From contig CM053253.1 of the NCBI GenBank assembly GCA_028583405.1, positions 7,398,219 through 7,462,218 of the forward strand: a stretch of 64,000 bases of DNA, given 5' to 3'. The DNA comes from Pogonophryne albipinna (taxonomy: Eukaryota > Chordata > Actinopteri > Perciformes > Artedidraconidae). The notes under the pieces were generated by a model. The model searched no databases and was not told the DNA's origin. It worked only from the letters and a program-made list of their open reading frames with translations. Of the stretch, positions 45,612-59,675 are shown one piece after another. The position numbers and the translations under genes are program-made. Every line of letters begins with the position of its first letter. Within the stretch, counting starts at the first letter, position 1.

Positions 45612-46115
45612 TAAACAAAGGGAAACAAGGTGAATTTAGCGATCACAACGAAAACGGCCAAGACACATATTGAGCCCAGAAAATGGATGGCCGCAAGGTG
45701 AACCTCGAAAAGTCCTTTAGAAAAGAAATCCCGCTCCACAGAAGTGGAACTACATAATCTTTAGTTCATAAAAAAGAACGAGTCATGCTTATCCACCAAA
45801 AAAAAGTTTGTCGCTAAAATTCCTGTCAATTCTTCTAGGCACGTAATTATTGGCTGAACTAGTCCCTTCAAAGCGTAATAATATCTTGGTCAAAAGTAGT
45901 GCCACGGTTCGTCACGTGATCGTGCTACACCAATTGGGTAGCTGCATATTGTCAACAGAAGTGAAAGATGGCCGCCCACATGGTTACGCTAAACCAGACC
46001 AAATGGATTCTAAACAGTGCTGTATGCTTGTTTTATGTCATGTTTTGTCATATGTCTTAATACATCACTAAGTCCGAGGTATTTGCGTTATATACGCGGT
46101 ATTTGTGAGAGGTTT
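45612..46115. repeat. left terminal inverted repeat of the CXC element (inner part)
   Basis: About 500 bp that recurs inverted at 47145-47203, 48086-48450 and 48984-49062. It includes CGTCACGTGATCGTGCTACA and a YY1-like AAGATGGCCGCC (45965-45976), a promoter-like layout. Confidence 0.9.
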
Positions 46116-46579
46116 TACTATCTGGGAACAGAGTTGACCATCGAATTAATTATTTATATTAATTATAATAGTAATTGGCTAGCAGCGTTTATCAGCCAAC
46201 TCCAGCTACAGCAACATTCCTGGACTACCATGTTCGCATCGCTAGGTTCATTGGCTGAGCTCGTGGATTATTCCATTAGACTGAGGACTTTTTGTCTGTC
46301 TGTCTGTTGTTATTGTTACCCTGTACACGTTAAATGCACTCTTAAAATAAACATGACTTGATTTCATACATAGCTGCGTCCAAGAAGAAGGTTAACTTGT
46401 TACGTTAAGTAATTTAGATCAATAAAATGCAGTACTTATACCAATGTCCATTGATTCATTTATTTACTCATTCATCCCTCCACAAATGAAAACAACACTG
46501 ATGAACCATAAAAACGAGATTTATTACAAATATAAAAGGTATGACATAGAAAACAGTACAAAACAGAATAAGGACACTC

Positions 46580-47152
46580 CTATTCCTCACTGTCAGTGTC
46601 AGGGCAGTCATCGTTCTCTTCCTCTGTTTCTTTTTTATTTGCACAATTTGAGCAACGACATAAGTCTGTGCAACAGAGTCCTGCAGAGAAGCATGAACAT
46701 CTGCCTTTCTCACAGGCAGACTCTTTGCAGCTGCAGTGTATCACATTCAACACACTTTCAGGGGCAGGATTTCTTGTCATCCAGGTGACGTGTAAGTTCC
46801 CATCCTCTATTTCCCAATCATATCCAGCAGGTGATGGAGCATTTATTTCTCTTTTGAGACAGGACCTCATTATTGCTGCCTGGTAATTTGCCCTTTTGCA
46901 GTGCTGATGGAGGGCATCAGGAGTAGGGGGAATGCTTAATTCTGGCAAGGCCGATGATGCCATACAGAAAGCCTTGTACCTAGCATCATTTACATTTTCG
47001 GCTGCTGGCTGATCATATAGGTGACATACATACCGGCAAAGAAGTGCAAATGTTGATTGCTCCAAGTTAAAGTTAGTACCTAAACTTCTAAAAGCCTTAA
47101 GGTAGTCATCTTTCTCACATGCAACAGCAAATGACTTTCTTTTACCTCTCAC
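46580..47152 (-). CDS. ORF with C-terminal tesmin/TSO1-like CXC cysteine motif, single gene of a long-TIR element
   Basis: 190 codons, open from a GTG; no ATG at the start, so there may be an upstream exon or the 5' end may be lost. The N-terminal half includes YLKAFRSLGTNFNLEQSTFA and YVCHLYDQP. The middle has IPPTPDALHQHCKRANYQAA, a segment I recall from many uncharacterised metazoan proteins that end in a similar Cys cluster. The C-terminus reads HCSCKESACEKGRCSCFSAG then LCCTDLCRCSNC, matching the spacing of a CXC (CRC) zinc-binding repeat, followed by an acidic tail. CXC domains bind DNA in tesmin, LIN54 and MSL2. A poly(A) signal (AATAAA, 46525-46520) follows on the same strand. The ORF lies exactly between two inverted repeats of about 700 bp. 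No transposase-type catalytic motif is visible. Confidence 0.65.
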   Translation of the reverse strand: MRGKRKSFAVACEKDDYLKAFRSLGTNFNLEQSTFALLCRYVCHLYDQPAAENVNDARYKAFCMASSALPELSIPPTPDALHQHCKRANYQAAIMRSCLKREINAPSPAGYDWEIEDGNLHVTWMTRNPAPESVLNVIHCSCKESACEKGRCSCFSAGLCCTDLCRCSNCANKKETEEENDDCPDTDSEE

Positions 47153-47203
47153 AAATACCGCGTATATAACGCAAATACCTCGGACTTAGTGATGTATTAA
47201 GAC

Positions 47204-47485
47204 TAGGGCTGTCAGTCGATTAAAAATATTTAATCGCGATTAATCGCATGATTGTCCATAGTTAATCGCGATTAATCGCACATTTTTGATCTGTTCTAAA
47301 TGTACCTGAGAGGAATATTTTTCAAGTTTTTAATACTCTTATCAACATCTGAGTGGACAAATATGCTTTATGCTAATGTTTATTATCATTTGAACAATGA
47401 CAAATATTCTCATGAATATTAAACGCAACAACCTCTGAACATTACAAATATTCGCCTCAATTCAACCTCTCATACAATAATACAC

Positions 47486-47527
<42 letters not shown>

Positions 47528-48085
47528 TGGATCGTTGGAGCTATGTGCAACTCAAGTCATATGCTCGAACGGGAGCTGCCTGGACGCTGCAATCATGTTG
47601 CGCACTATCCGTGCTGAGTGTGCTGACTTTTCGTACAATGTCCCACTGTCTGGCTTCCTGCATAAAGTCAAGTGCTCGGCACAGTTGTGGCGAAATGTCG
47701 CTCCTCTGTTTTCATTTAAACAGCTCCTTATATCCGTTAGCGCAGCTAGCTAGCACCAGATGCTAACAACAACAATGCACGTAAGGTCTCTCTCTCGCTC
47801 GCTCGGGCCACACATACACACACCCTCCCGGTCCTCCCGATGGCCAGTCGGTGCCTGCCGGTGAGCGTGGAAGTGTGGTCTGCCACAAGCGGACGGCAGG
47901 AGCGGGGCTGTCATTATCAGCTTGTAGATGGTATTTTAAACTCGATGCGCTCTGAAACTACGGGGCGGCCGAGGGAGAAAAAAATTACACATGCGTTAAT
48001 CGCGTTAAAATAATTAGTGGCGTTAATTTTTTTATGCGTTAACGCGTTATTAACGCGTTATTAACGCGTTAACTTGACAGCCCTA
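47204..48085. mobile_element. hAT element, GGGCTGTCA family (copy 3), 8-bp duplication ATTAAGAC
   Basis: Termini TAGGGCTGTCAGTCGATT and inverted CGTTAACTTGACAGCCCTA; ATTAAGAC at 47196-47203 and 48086-48093. It contains a (TG)n microsatellite (about 47490-47526) and TTAATCGCGATTAATCGC subterminal repeats. The left arm of the CXC element shows the empty site. Confidence 0.95.
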
Positions 48086-48450
48086 ATTAAGACATATGAC
48101 AAAACATGACATAAAATAAGCATACAGCACTGTTTAGAATCCATTTGGTCTGGTTTAGCGTAACCATGTAGGCGGCCATCTTTCACTTCTGTTGACAATA
48201 TGCAGCTACCCAATTGGTGTAGCACGATCACGTGACGAACCGTGGCACTACTTTTGATCAAGATATTATTACGCTTTGAAGGGACTAGTTCAGCCAATAA
48301 TTACGTGCCTAGAAGAATTGACAGGAATTTTAGCGACAAACTTTTTTTTGGTGGATAAGCATGACTCGTTCTTTTTTATGAACTAAAGATTGTGTAGTTC
48401 CACTTCTGTGGAGCGGGATGAAACGATAACAGGGTTCACCTTGTGGCCTA

Positions 48451-48983
48451 TAAGGGCTGTAAATATAATAAGCCTCTGTCTAAAATGGACAACATTGTTA
48501 GGAGATGTAAACTATACAGTGATTCTGCACTGCGGTCACTCCGCCGAATCTCGAGTTTGTTTTTTCAAATCAGCTGCTCTTCATTCCTGCTATATTTGAC
48601 GAGTGATACAAATATGTTGTATGTCAAAATTATATTTGTATCACTCATCAAAGATAGCAGAAAAACATGCATTATGTAGGCTACTATGGAGGGGACTCTG
48701 ACAGAGGATTACTCACAAAGTACACAGCAAAAGCACTTCATTTTATTTCTGGTAGAAGTCAAACTAGAACTGAGTCCAACAGTGTCAGTTTCCTTAAGAA
48801 CTTGTGGTAAAACATATTTGTATCACTCGTCAAATATAGCAGGAATAATGAAGAGCAGCTGATTTATAAAAAAAAAACGCGAGAGACGGCGGAGTTGACC
48901 GCAGTACAGAATCGCTGTATAGTTTAAATCTCCTAACAATGTAGTCCATTTTAGACATAGGCTTATTATATTTACAGCCCTTA
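48451..48983. mobile_element. 533-bp MITE with about 180-bp inverted termini
   Basis: Ends TAAGGGCTGTAAATATAATA and the inverse; the arms carry ATTTGTATCACTCGTCAAAT-type sequence. The left arm of the CXC element (45690-45710) shows the uninterrupted site. Confidence 0.88.
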
Positions 48984-49273
48984 ATAACATCCATTTTCTG
49001 GGCTCAATATGTGTCTTGGCCGTTTTCGTTGTGATCGCTAAATTCCCCTTGTTTATAATAATCACCGGTCCTTCAGCAGGATACTGTAGTGATTCAAATT
49101 GTGATTTTAGCAAACGAGTGCTTTTGTTTTGAAATCACTTCCGTGAGTTTCGCCTCGCTCCAAAGACCATTTGACCATTTAGTAAGGTAAAAAGCAAAAA
49201 CGCCTCTCAGACGCTCTTCCGTTTACGTGTTTAATAAAGAAAAACAATTGGACGGTAGACACGGATTTATTAT

Positions 49274-49960
49274 GGTGCATTTATGATTTTTTTCTCTCAA
49301 AAAACTGTGCATTGTGTGTAATACAACTGTGATTTTTATTTAATTAGTTTTTAAGGAAGGCCAGAGCTTCAGCTGTGTCAAATAGATTGTTCCCTTTAGA
49401 TAACGTTTTTTAAAAGATAATTATATTCCTATTTGATCATGTCCCCTTTATTGTATTACGGAGAGCAATGTGAGCGTCCATTCCCATTGGATAACGGAGG
49501 ATTTTACACCCAGAAGTAAGTATTCTCCTTACTGTCGATTGGTGATATCTGCACTACTCATCCACTCAAAAACACCAGATTATCCTTGTTGATTACACAA
49601 CATTGATTGGTTTAAATTGTGTACAATGCTTTTATATTTTCCCCTTTCGATTCGGAGAAACAAGTATTTGTTCAGAGTTTAGGATGGCAGAAGACACTAT
49701 AGGGACTTAATATGTTCTAAGAAGGGAAGCCAAATGTTTGTGAAGTTTAAGTCTGAGCCCCTGATACAGTGTTTAATTGTTTCCAATTTGACAAAGTATA
49801 GGGCATCATGAAATGAAAACTTTGAGGAAAAATAAATACAAATAATCTTTTTAGAAAAAACAGAGGAGAGAAAAATACTTAGTCTGCATTTTACCACCTC
49901 ACTGGGTCTGACCTCAGCTCCTTTATCAAGATGCAGAAGAAGCATCACCTGTAGCCTGAC
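49274..49960. other. no gene recognised, between the CXC element and segmental duplication copy 2
   Basis: Non-coding sequence, no repeat terminus recognised. Confidence 0.4.
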
Positions 49961-50238
49961 GGTCAAACAGCTTCAACCGTTATGCTGCAAATAACTCTTC
50001 AATTGACTTCAGTTCATCCTCCCTCTCCCTCTTCCTCTTGCTGCTGTCCATATATCCATTGTTGTTGTAAAAAGTTCTCACATGAAGCCTTTTTCTAGTG
50101 CTTTCATCCTGATTGCTGACTCAACAATAAAGCAGTTTGGTGTTTACGGTCATGTGGCATGTGTATTTGTTGCTTGGATCATGTGTGTAGCATTTTTAAT
50201 GGCAGTGTTTTGAAAATGGCAAACAAGTGATTATGTCA

Positions 50239-53200
50239 ACGCAACTCCGGTTCAAGCTCCGTGCTAGAGCTTTTCAGGTTCAGAACCGGTTCTTCGGTTT
50301 AGCTCCGGCTCTTTTCACACTGCCCAGAGTCCGACTGGTGCTGCGTCATTGCGTCATCGTTTGCGTCATGACCTAACCGTTTGCGTGCCTGCTTCATGAA
50401 GCCAAACAAGGCGGAAACCCCTCACAGCTCACACCGACAACAACAACAATGGCCGATTGTGCTGCAGCTTCCTCTGTACCTCTTCGAAAGACCAGATTCC
50501 CAGTAGGTAGCTGGTCTCTTCAGTGGACCACTGCTGCTTGTTAAGTTTCTCCATCGTTGTGTACAAGCTGGATAAAACGCGGGCTTCTTGTTGTTGTTCA
50601 GGCAACCCAGTCTCATGGCATTTCGTGTTCACCAACACGATTTTTAATCTATTGATTCGTGTTCACCAACACGATTTGCCCCTTTTTTTCGTGTTGCACA
50701 GCACGATTTTAAAAGCAATGTATTTCTACTGCCTGCAGCACGTCTTTTTCTCCGGTCGGGTCGTGGGAGACCGGAAGCTGTGTGGTTCATAAAAACATGT
50801 TCTTACTCAATATCAAGCCACAATTATTGCTTTTATTTGAAATCGTATAATTTCGGACTTTTGTTGCCGTCTGTGAGGAAAATAAATGGGGCTCAGAGCC
50901 TCAGAATACGGAAATCTGTAATTTAAAATATTTTTTCCTTCTAATTCGTTATTCTTTTAAAAAATAACACACTGTTATTTACTCACCAATAACACACAAT
51001 TATCCTTGCTTTTATTTATTGGTTTAATTCCATAATCTCGGGCTTTTTTGGCGTCCGTCAGGAACTGAATTTCAAAATAAAAATAACCGGAAACAGACGT
51101 AGGCCTATAAGGGACATTTCGAGCATCATTGCGATTGTCAACATTTCTGAGTTTAGGACTATATATACAGTCTATGGTTTAGGATGGCCGAAGACACTAC
51201 ACTACCCATAATCCCCAGCTATCGTTTAGGACTACAGTCCCCGTAAGGTTACGCAGAGCGTCAAACAGCTGTGTGAAATGGAACGAAACCACGCCAGACT
51301 ATCCAAAACTGGAATCGAACGCCCCCCCAGAACTACACATGCTGGCTATTGTGTTTCGCAAAATGTTCTATGGGACGTCTCTACTGAAAGTTTTCGTTTT
51401 TCCCACAATTAGAAGTTGCCAGTATTAAACACATTGGTGTTATCAAATGTAAAACATATAATTAATAAATGGGTGAAAATCGCTTGTGTCCATAATGCGC
51501 AGCATTAATATATACCCACATGACAGCTCATTGTTACTTTGTAATTCTACTCCACTACAATTCAGAGGTTAACCTGGTATTTTTACTCCACTGCATTTAT
51601 TTGAGTTACTTTGCAGATTCTGATTAATTATGTGAAATATAAACAACCCTTAAATCAGACTTTAGTTACACCTGAGTAAAATTCAGGTAAGGTGATTGTC
51701 AAGTGCCAACAATCAGGAGAGATATTTGATAGTTGGTGCTTGAGAAGACTAAACATTTATCTGCAATTGACATGAATGGAAACGAGTAATAAAGTATATT
51801 CATTACTCGTTATTCTCTACTAATAGTTAATTAAAGACTGTATATTATGGCTATTTTGCACATCCCTTTCAAGATTTCAAGATGTTCTAAAGTTTATTGA
51901 CATATCATATACACAACTACGGTGTAGTTATGCAATGAATGAAACACTTGGGTCACAGGTTCCTCAACAGTGCATTACAAGACATCTATCAATATGTGTG
52001 TACCTCCACCATTAAACTGTCACATTCTGCACATTTCTTATTCTATCTACATACATAAGAGTATAATTCATATGTATAATATCAGTTAAAATAAGTGCTT
52101 CAACATAGTTAACATTGCAGGAAAGCAATATATTAGACGTTAAGTACTTTGTCAGGCTTAATATTTATCTGTAGATAGATACCCCCAAAGTTTTTTTCTT
52201 ATTTAAAAGAAGACCTTCATCTGTTATTTAATGTTTAAATAAAGGTTAATTCGTTTTTCTGTTTTGCACCTCCTCCTATTAATATCTTTGTACATTCTGC
52301 ACTAAACTGTTTTATTGTAGAGATCACTTATAGTATCTTCTTGATTTTTTATATTCTATATTTCTATATTTATACTTTCCCCCTATTAATCAAATATAAC
52401 ACAATAATTCAATAACGTGCTTTAACCACTAGGCGGTGCACACAAGGTACACACAGCCATAATAACTTTGTATTATTAGTATACGACACTTATGTTTTCG
52501 TACAACATCTGAAGATGTGTAGTTTTATTCCTGCTTTCACATAATTTTACAGCATATTGCTATACTATTTCAGACTCAGTATTTACATTCTTACATTCAA
52601 AGAAAATCAGAAATATCTTTAAAAACTACAGTCCTTTTATATCAGCTGTGCACCGTTATGGTGTAAATATAACCTATCTGTGAATTAGATCAAATGTAAA
52701 AGTCAGCCGAATTAGTGTTGATACTGCAAGGAGACGTATTGTGTGAAGAGAAATTGAAGATGTTGTTTAATTGTTGAATATATTTATGATCCACGTTAAG
52801 TATTCAGTTTCGGCGGCATTTCCTCAGTTTTTCCAAAGGTCTTCTCATCAGGGCTCTATAAATAAAGAACTACGGCAGATCTGTCATATGTAATGCAGCC
52901 GAACCGTGTATTACAATGCCGTTATGTGATGACTTTCAAAGAGAAAAGCAAGAGCGCTCGGAATTAGGTATTCTTTTATTCTTTTAAAATGTTTTCCGGA
53001 TTTCATATCATATAAACACCAAATCCCAGTATGCATTGCGGCTAAAACATCCAATAAGCGAGCTTAAAACCATAGCTGAGGATCTTGGGTAATCGCTCGA
53101 AATGCCTACGTCTGTTTCCGGTTATTTTTATTTTGAAATTCAGTTCCTGACGGACGCCAAAAAAGCCCGAGATTATGGAATTAAACCAATAAATAAAAGC

Positions 53201-53818
53201 AAGGATAATTGTGTGTTATTGGTGAGTAAATAACAGTGTGTTATTTTGAAAAGAATAACAAATTAGAAGGAAAAAAAGATTTTAAAAATACAGATTTCAG
53301 TATCCTGAGGCTCTGAGCCCCATTTATTTTTCTCACAGACGGCAACAAAAGTCCGAAATTATACGATTTCAAATAAAAGCAATAACTGTGGCTTGATATT
53401 GAGTAAGAACATGTTTTTATGAACCACACAGCTTCCGGTCTTCCTCGACCCGACGGAGAAAAAGACGTGCTGCAGGCATGAGAAATACATTGCTTTTAAA
53501 ATCGTGCTGTGCAACACGAAAAAAAGGGGCAAATCGTGTTGGTGAACACGAATCAATAGATTAAAAATCGTGTTGGTGAACACGAAATGCCGTGAGACTG
53601 GGTTGGTTCAGGAGTTGATCCCGCCCCTGCCCCCGCCTCGACGTAAGCGTGATGTATGTGGTGCTTTTGCTCTGGCCGGACAATTTTTTGGTGCTCGAAA
53701 TGAACCGGATTCCGGAGCTAAGAGGCTGCTCCGCTGCGGTGTGAAGAGGAAAACCCGGTGCTTTTCAAGCTCCAGCTCCGAACCGGCCCTGAAACACCGT
53801 TGGTGTGAATGAGGTATT
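50239..53818. mobile_element. 3.6-kb insertion in the left transposon arm of copy 2
   Basis: Interrupts sequence that is continuous in copy 1 (13915-13933), replacing 18 bp. Ends are rich in CCGGTTC/GAACCGG with TTCACAC...GTGTGAA sequence near both, like fish Harbinger-type MITEs. The interior is mostly the long-TIR element 50603-53605. Confidence 0.65.
50603..53605. mobile_element. 3-kb element with about 520-bp inverted repeats, no ORF
   Basis: Termini CAACCCAGTCTCATGGCATT and the inverse with one change, flanked by GTTCAGG (50596-50602, 53606-53612). The arms (to about 51125 and from about 53090) carry repeated CGTGTTCACCAACACGA. The 2-kb core has no ORF that I can credit. The superfamily is not clear; a 7-bp duplication is unusual. 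Confidence 0.85.
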
Positions 53819-54532
53819 AGAGAACCGTGTGCAGTGTTTTGCAAAAAGTGCCAAGTTGAACTGCAAACTGGGTGCAGAGTTGAAAGTGTGTTTAGAGCTT
53901 TGGAGATTTGAGCTGAGGTTTTGCTCTTTGAGTGTGTGTGTTTAAATTATTATGCTTTATGTGAGATGTGTGTGTTAGCAACTGAAAAAAACTGGAACTG
54001 TACATTTTCTGATCAAACACATTTTATTAACATCAAAGTTCCTCATTTGTTAGTCGATTTTGGAAACAACAATAACATTTAGTCTGTGAAAATACACGTC
54101 ATTATAAATGTATCTTCTTTTTTCCAGAGCAGGGAGAATAAAATATCTACAATGAAAGAAGCTCTGCTGATTTTTCTCTTAAGACTCAGGCATTCAAAGA
54201 GAAATAACTCAATATAAATGCATCAATGGAAATATTCAACAAATATTTAGAGCAAACTTTACATTTTCATGCAGAGAAATGTCAGTTGAGGTGAACAGAA
54301 ATCCTCCTGAGCAGTGACAGCCTCCATGGCTACACAGACACAGGAAGGAGCGCCGCCTGAAGAAACTCCAACATCTACAGAACAACTCATGAGAAGATAT
54401 TAAAGCACATCCCATAATGTTTGATTGACAGCTGATCTCTGTGCAGTGAAGACATGAACAATCAGCTCTCAGCAACAATGATGGACACACAATGAGTTTA
54501 AGAAGTAGAAGAGTTCCTCAAATGACTTCAGG

Positions 54533-56302
<1,770 letters not shown>

Positions 56303-56610
56303 CTATCAGCTCTTGTTCTTTACGTTTTGGTTACACCCATCCTCCTCAGTGTGGATCTAAAGGGGAGGAACCAGGAAATACAGAGTGGAGCTGGCTGTGT
56401 CTGAGAGCAGGAAGAAGAGGGAGGGCTTATCAAACTCTGACTCATTCCAGGAGGAGGAGCAGACACTCTGAACTGTTTCCTCATTCACAAACGGAGCCTC
56501 GCTTACAACCTGCTTTTCATTTGAAACCAGTCTTCAGCTGAAAAATATGTCCTGTCCCCTCAGACTTTTGTAGCAGACAGCTCCGAACTACTTGTAAAGG
56601 TAGTGCGTTA

Positions 56611-57604
56611 CAGTTTCAGTTGCTAACACACACACATCTCACATAAAGCATAATAATTTAAACTCTCACTCAAAGAGCAAAACCTCAGCTCAAATCTCCA
56701 AAACTTTAAACACACTTTCAGCTCTGCTCCCAGTTTGCAGTTCAACTCGGCAGTTTTTGCAAAACACTGCACACGGTTCCCGAAGTAAGACACAGACATC
56801 TGACATATTCACCTGTTTGCCATTTTCAAAAGACTGCCATTAAAAATGCTACACACATGAACCAAGCAACAAATACACATGCCACATGACCGCAAACACC
56901 AAACTGCTTTATTGTTGACTCAGCAATCAGGATGTAAGCACTTGAAAAAGGCTTCATGTAAGAAATGTATACAAACAACAACAATGGATTTATGGACAGC
57001 AGCAAGAGGAAGAGAGAGAGGGAGGATAAGAGAGAGGGAGGATAAACTGAAGTCAATTGAAGAGTTTATTTGCAGCATAATGGTTGAAGCTGTCTTTTCC
57101 TTTTATTGTATCCGATAGAGAACATACTTTTTGTTCACACAACTGCAACTGTGTTTGCTGTGAACACATTTTGTTGTGGAGAGAAATACAAATGTTTTGT
57201 TTCAACAGAATATTGGTGTTTCTGCACATTTTTGTGATGACATTGATGTGAGTGCTATCCAGCAATGGACACTCAAGACGCTTCTTCCCTCAATGTTTAG
57301 CCAGGGAGGATATAGCTTGTGATGGGGATGAGGTGCTGTGGCCAGACCCAGCTGAGCGGCGAGATGCACCCTAAGACCTTTTCTCTCCTCTGTTTTTTTG
57401 TTACTATTTGTTCTGCATGAATGTTGCACCAATTATTTTTGGAGCAAAATTAAATTATAACAACAGTATATCTTTGTCTCTGCACATATCTTTGTTGACT
57501 TGAACAATCTTTATATGCAGAATTCTCTACATAGAGGGAAAAGATGAGTGTGCTTTAGATAAAACACCACAGTGTGTAGTTGGTTGGACAAAGTTGTTTT
57601 AATT
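56611..57604 (+). mobile_element. IS630/Tc1-mariner-like element right of TRIM, copy 2
   Basis: Counterpart of 16718-17702, with the same internal deletion and the same C-terminal remnant (AREDIACDGDEVLWPDP). The deletion therefore predates the duplication. Confidence 0.8.
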
Positions 57605-58079
57605 ATTTTATTCTACAAAATTCATACAAAAAAAGAAGTATATAAAAAGAAGTCCTGTGTCCTCCATCGCGAGCCCTGGATCTTGAGTGGTGGCTGTGGT
57701 CCTGGATCATAGGTCCTGGATGGATATCCTCGTGGATTCATCTTCCTATTATACACACATGCATTTACAAACATTTGGACTACCTATGTTGCAAATGTAT
57801 TATCTTTTCAATTTACACACGGCATCTATTGCACGTCTGTCCGTCCTGGGAGAGGGATCCCTCCTCTGTTGCTCTCCCTGAGGTTTCTCACATGTTCCCT
57901 TTAAACTGTGGGTTTTCTCTGGAAGTTTTTCCTTGTACGATGTGAGAGTCTAAGGACAGAGGGTGTCGTATTGCCATACTGATATTTTGTACAAACTGTG
58001 AAGTCCACTGAGACAAATGTAACATTTGTGATATTGGGCTATATAAATAAACATTGATTGATTGATTGATTGATTGATA
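57605..58079 (+). mobile_element. L2-like LINE 3' end with (ATTG)n tail, copy 2
   Basis: Counterpart of 17703-18184. Confidence 0.75.
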
Positions 58080-58634
58080 TAATTCATACACACAAAGATG
58101 AACAAAACTAGTAGAAGCGGGAGGGCTGAAGCATAGCTTATGGGAAGTAGCCCTCCCGTGAATCATCCTAATATAACATAACATTGGCATTATTGCGTCA
58201 AAAACGTATAGAAATTAAAGAGTACAAAGAAATAAAGAAAACTGGAGAAAAAAATAAAAAATAAAATAAAAGTTAGGGCAAGAAAAAAATAAATGCACAT
58301 ATATATAAATAAGAAAAACTAGATATAGGGTCATTTTCTGCTAACCTGGTCTCACCAGAATGCGTGACTCCACCACGACTCCTTAACACCGCAGTGCGTG
58401 GTTGGAGTCACGAACTCTGCTACATTTACGTGTCTGCATCACGCAAACAACGCCAAAAGTGAATGAGGCTGCTTTGTCGTGGTGCACACACGCATTTCTA
58501 CAACGTCCAGCAGTGAGCTTTTATTCTATAAAACGTTTTTTAAATCTACTTTATAGCTTGTAGTAACTCACGGGAGGCTTCTCTTATTTTATTTGTATTC
58601 ATAATCATTTTTATTTTTCGTCAGAATGTATTAT

Positions 58635-58814
58635 AATCCGTGTATCTACCGTCCAATTGTTTTTCTTTATTAAACACGTAAATGGAAGAGCATCTGAGAG
58701 ACGTTTTTTCTTTTTGCTTTTTACCTTACTAACTGGTCTAATGGTCATTGGAGCGAGGGGCGGGGGCGAAACTCACGGAAGTGATTTCAAAACAAAAGCG
58801 GTGATAATATTATA
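58635..58814 (+). repeat. outer left terminal inverted repeat of the CXC element (copy 2, complete)
   Basis: AATCCGTGTATCTACCGTCC onward is the inverse of the right end at 49267 and inward. It is preceded by TATTAT (58629-58634), the same 6-mer that follows the right end at 49268-49273. It ends at TA where an IS630-like element has inserted. Confidence 0.8.
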
Positions 58815-59667
58815 CAGTTTTTCTCGATTGCTAACACACTAAAATTATACATAAAGCACAATTATTTTAACTGACACTCAAAGAGCAAAACATCGGCTCA
58901 AATCTCCAAAACTCTAAACACGTTTTCAGCTTTTCACACAATTTGCAAATCAACATGGCACTTTGTGCAAACCACTGCACGCGTTTCTCCACGTAAGACA
59001 CAGGAATCTGACATAAAGTCACGTGTTAGCTTTAAAACACTGATATTCAAAATGCCTCACACATGGACCAATGATCAAGAAACACGTTCCACCCGACCAA
59101 ACACCTGATAGCATAATTGTTGGCTCATCAATCAGGATGTTAGCACTATAAAAAGACCACAGGTGAGTACTTTCTTACAGCAACAATGGAAGCCAACATA
59201 GAAGCAAGAGCAAGAGGAAGAGGAGAGGAGGAGGAGGAAGAAGAAGAGTACTCTCTAATGAAATGAAATGTTATCAACCATGGTTTGACGATGAGAGAGG
59301 CTGGACACAGGGTTCAGCCTAATCTAAGCCGATTTACTGTTGCCTCTGTAATCCGGACACTTAGACTTGAAAACAGGTTAGTTACCAGATTTTAGCTCTG
59401 CATAATTCATGATATATCAGTGCTTATATCTGTTGTGTGAAACGTATTTACTTCATTACTGTAATTGAATTGTTGGCATGTTGCATACTATAACTGTACA
59501 CAAATCCTGCACAATGTACTGTGGTAAACTTACTTTTATGCAACACAGACACTGACCAACCACTATATCTTTGTTGTTTTTCTGAAGGACTGAGAAACAA
59601 AGAGGTGGAAGGCCAAGGATTTTCAATGAGGCAGGAAGCAACAGTTACAAACTGGGTTTTGGCAAAC
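58815..59667 (+). mobile_element. left half of the IS630-like element, copy 2
   Basis: Counterpart of 18291-19170 with the same transposase exon remnants (start ATG 59186); interrupted at AATGCATC (59668-59675). Confidence 0.82.
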
Positions 59668-59675
59668 AATGCATC

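Larger units (their letters stand above)
47145..49267. repeat. right terminal inverted repeat of the CXC element, with two nested insertions
   Basis: Inverse of 45612-46115 and of the outer arm 58635-58814. Interrupted by a hAT (47204-48085) and a 533-bp MITE (48451-48983), and with a 50-bp segment not in the left arm (about 49072-49122). The outer end is ...GACGGTAGACACGGATT at 49267, followed by TATTAT. Confidence 0.85.

Noticed and set aside
45612..49267. Polinton/Maverick identity for the CXC element
   Set aside because: Long TIRs and a 6-bp duplication fit, but the unit is far too short, does not start with AG, and shows no polymerase, integrase, protease or capsid gene.
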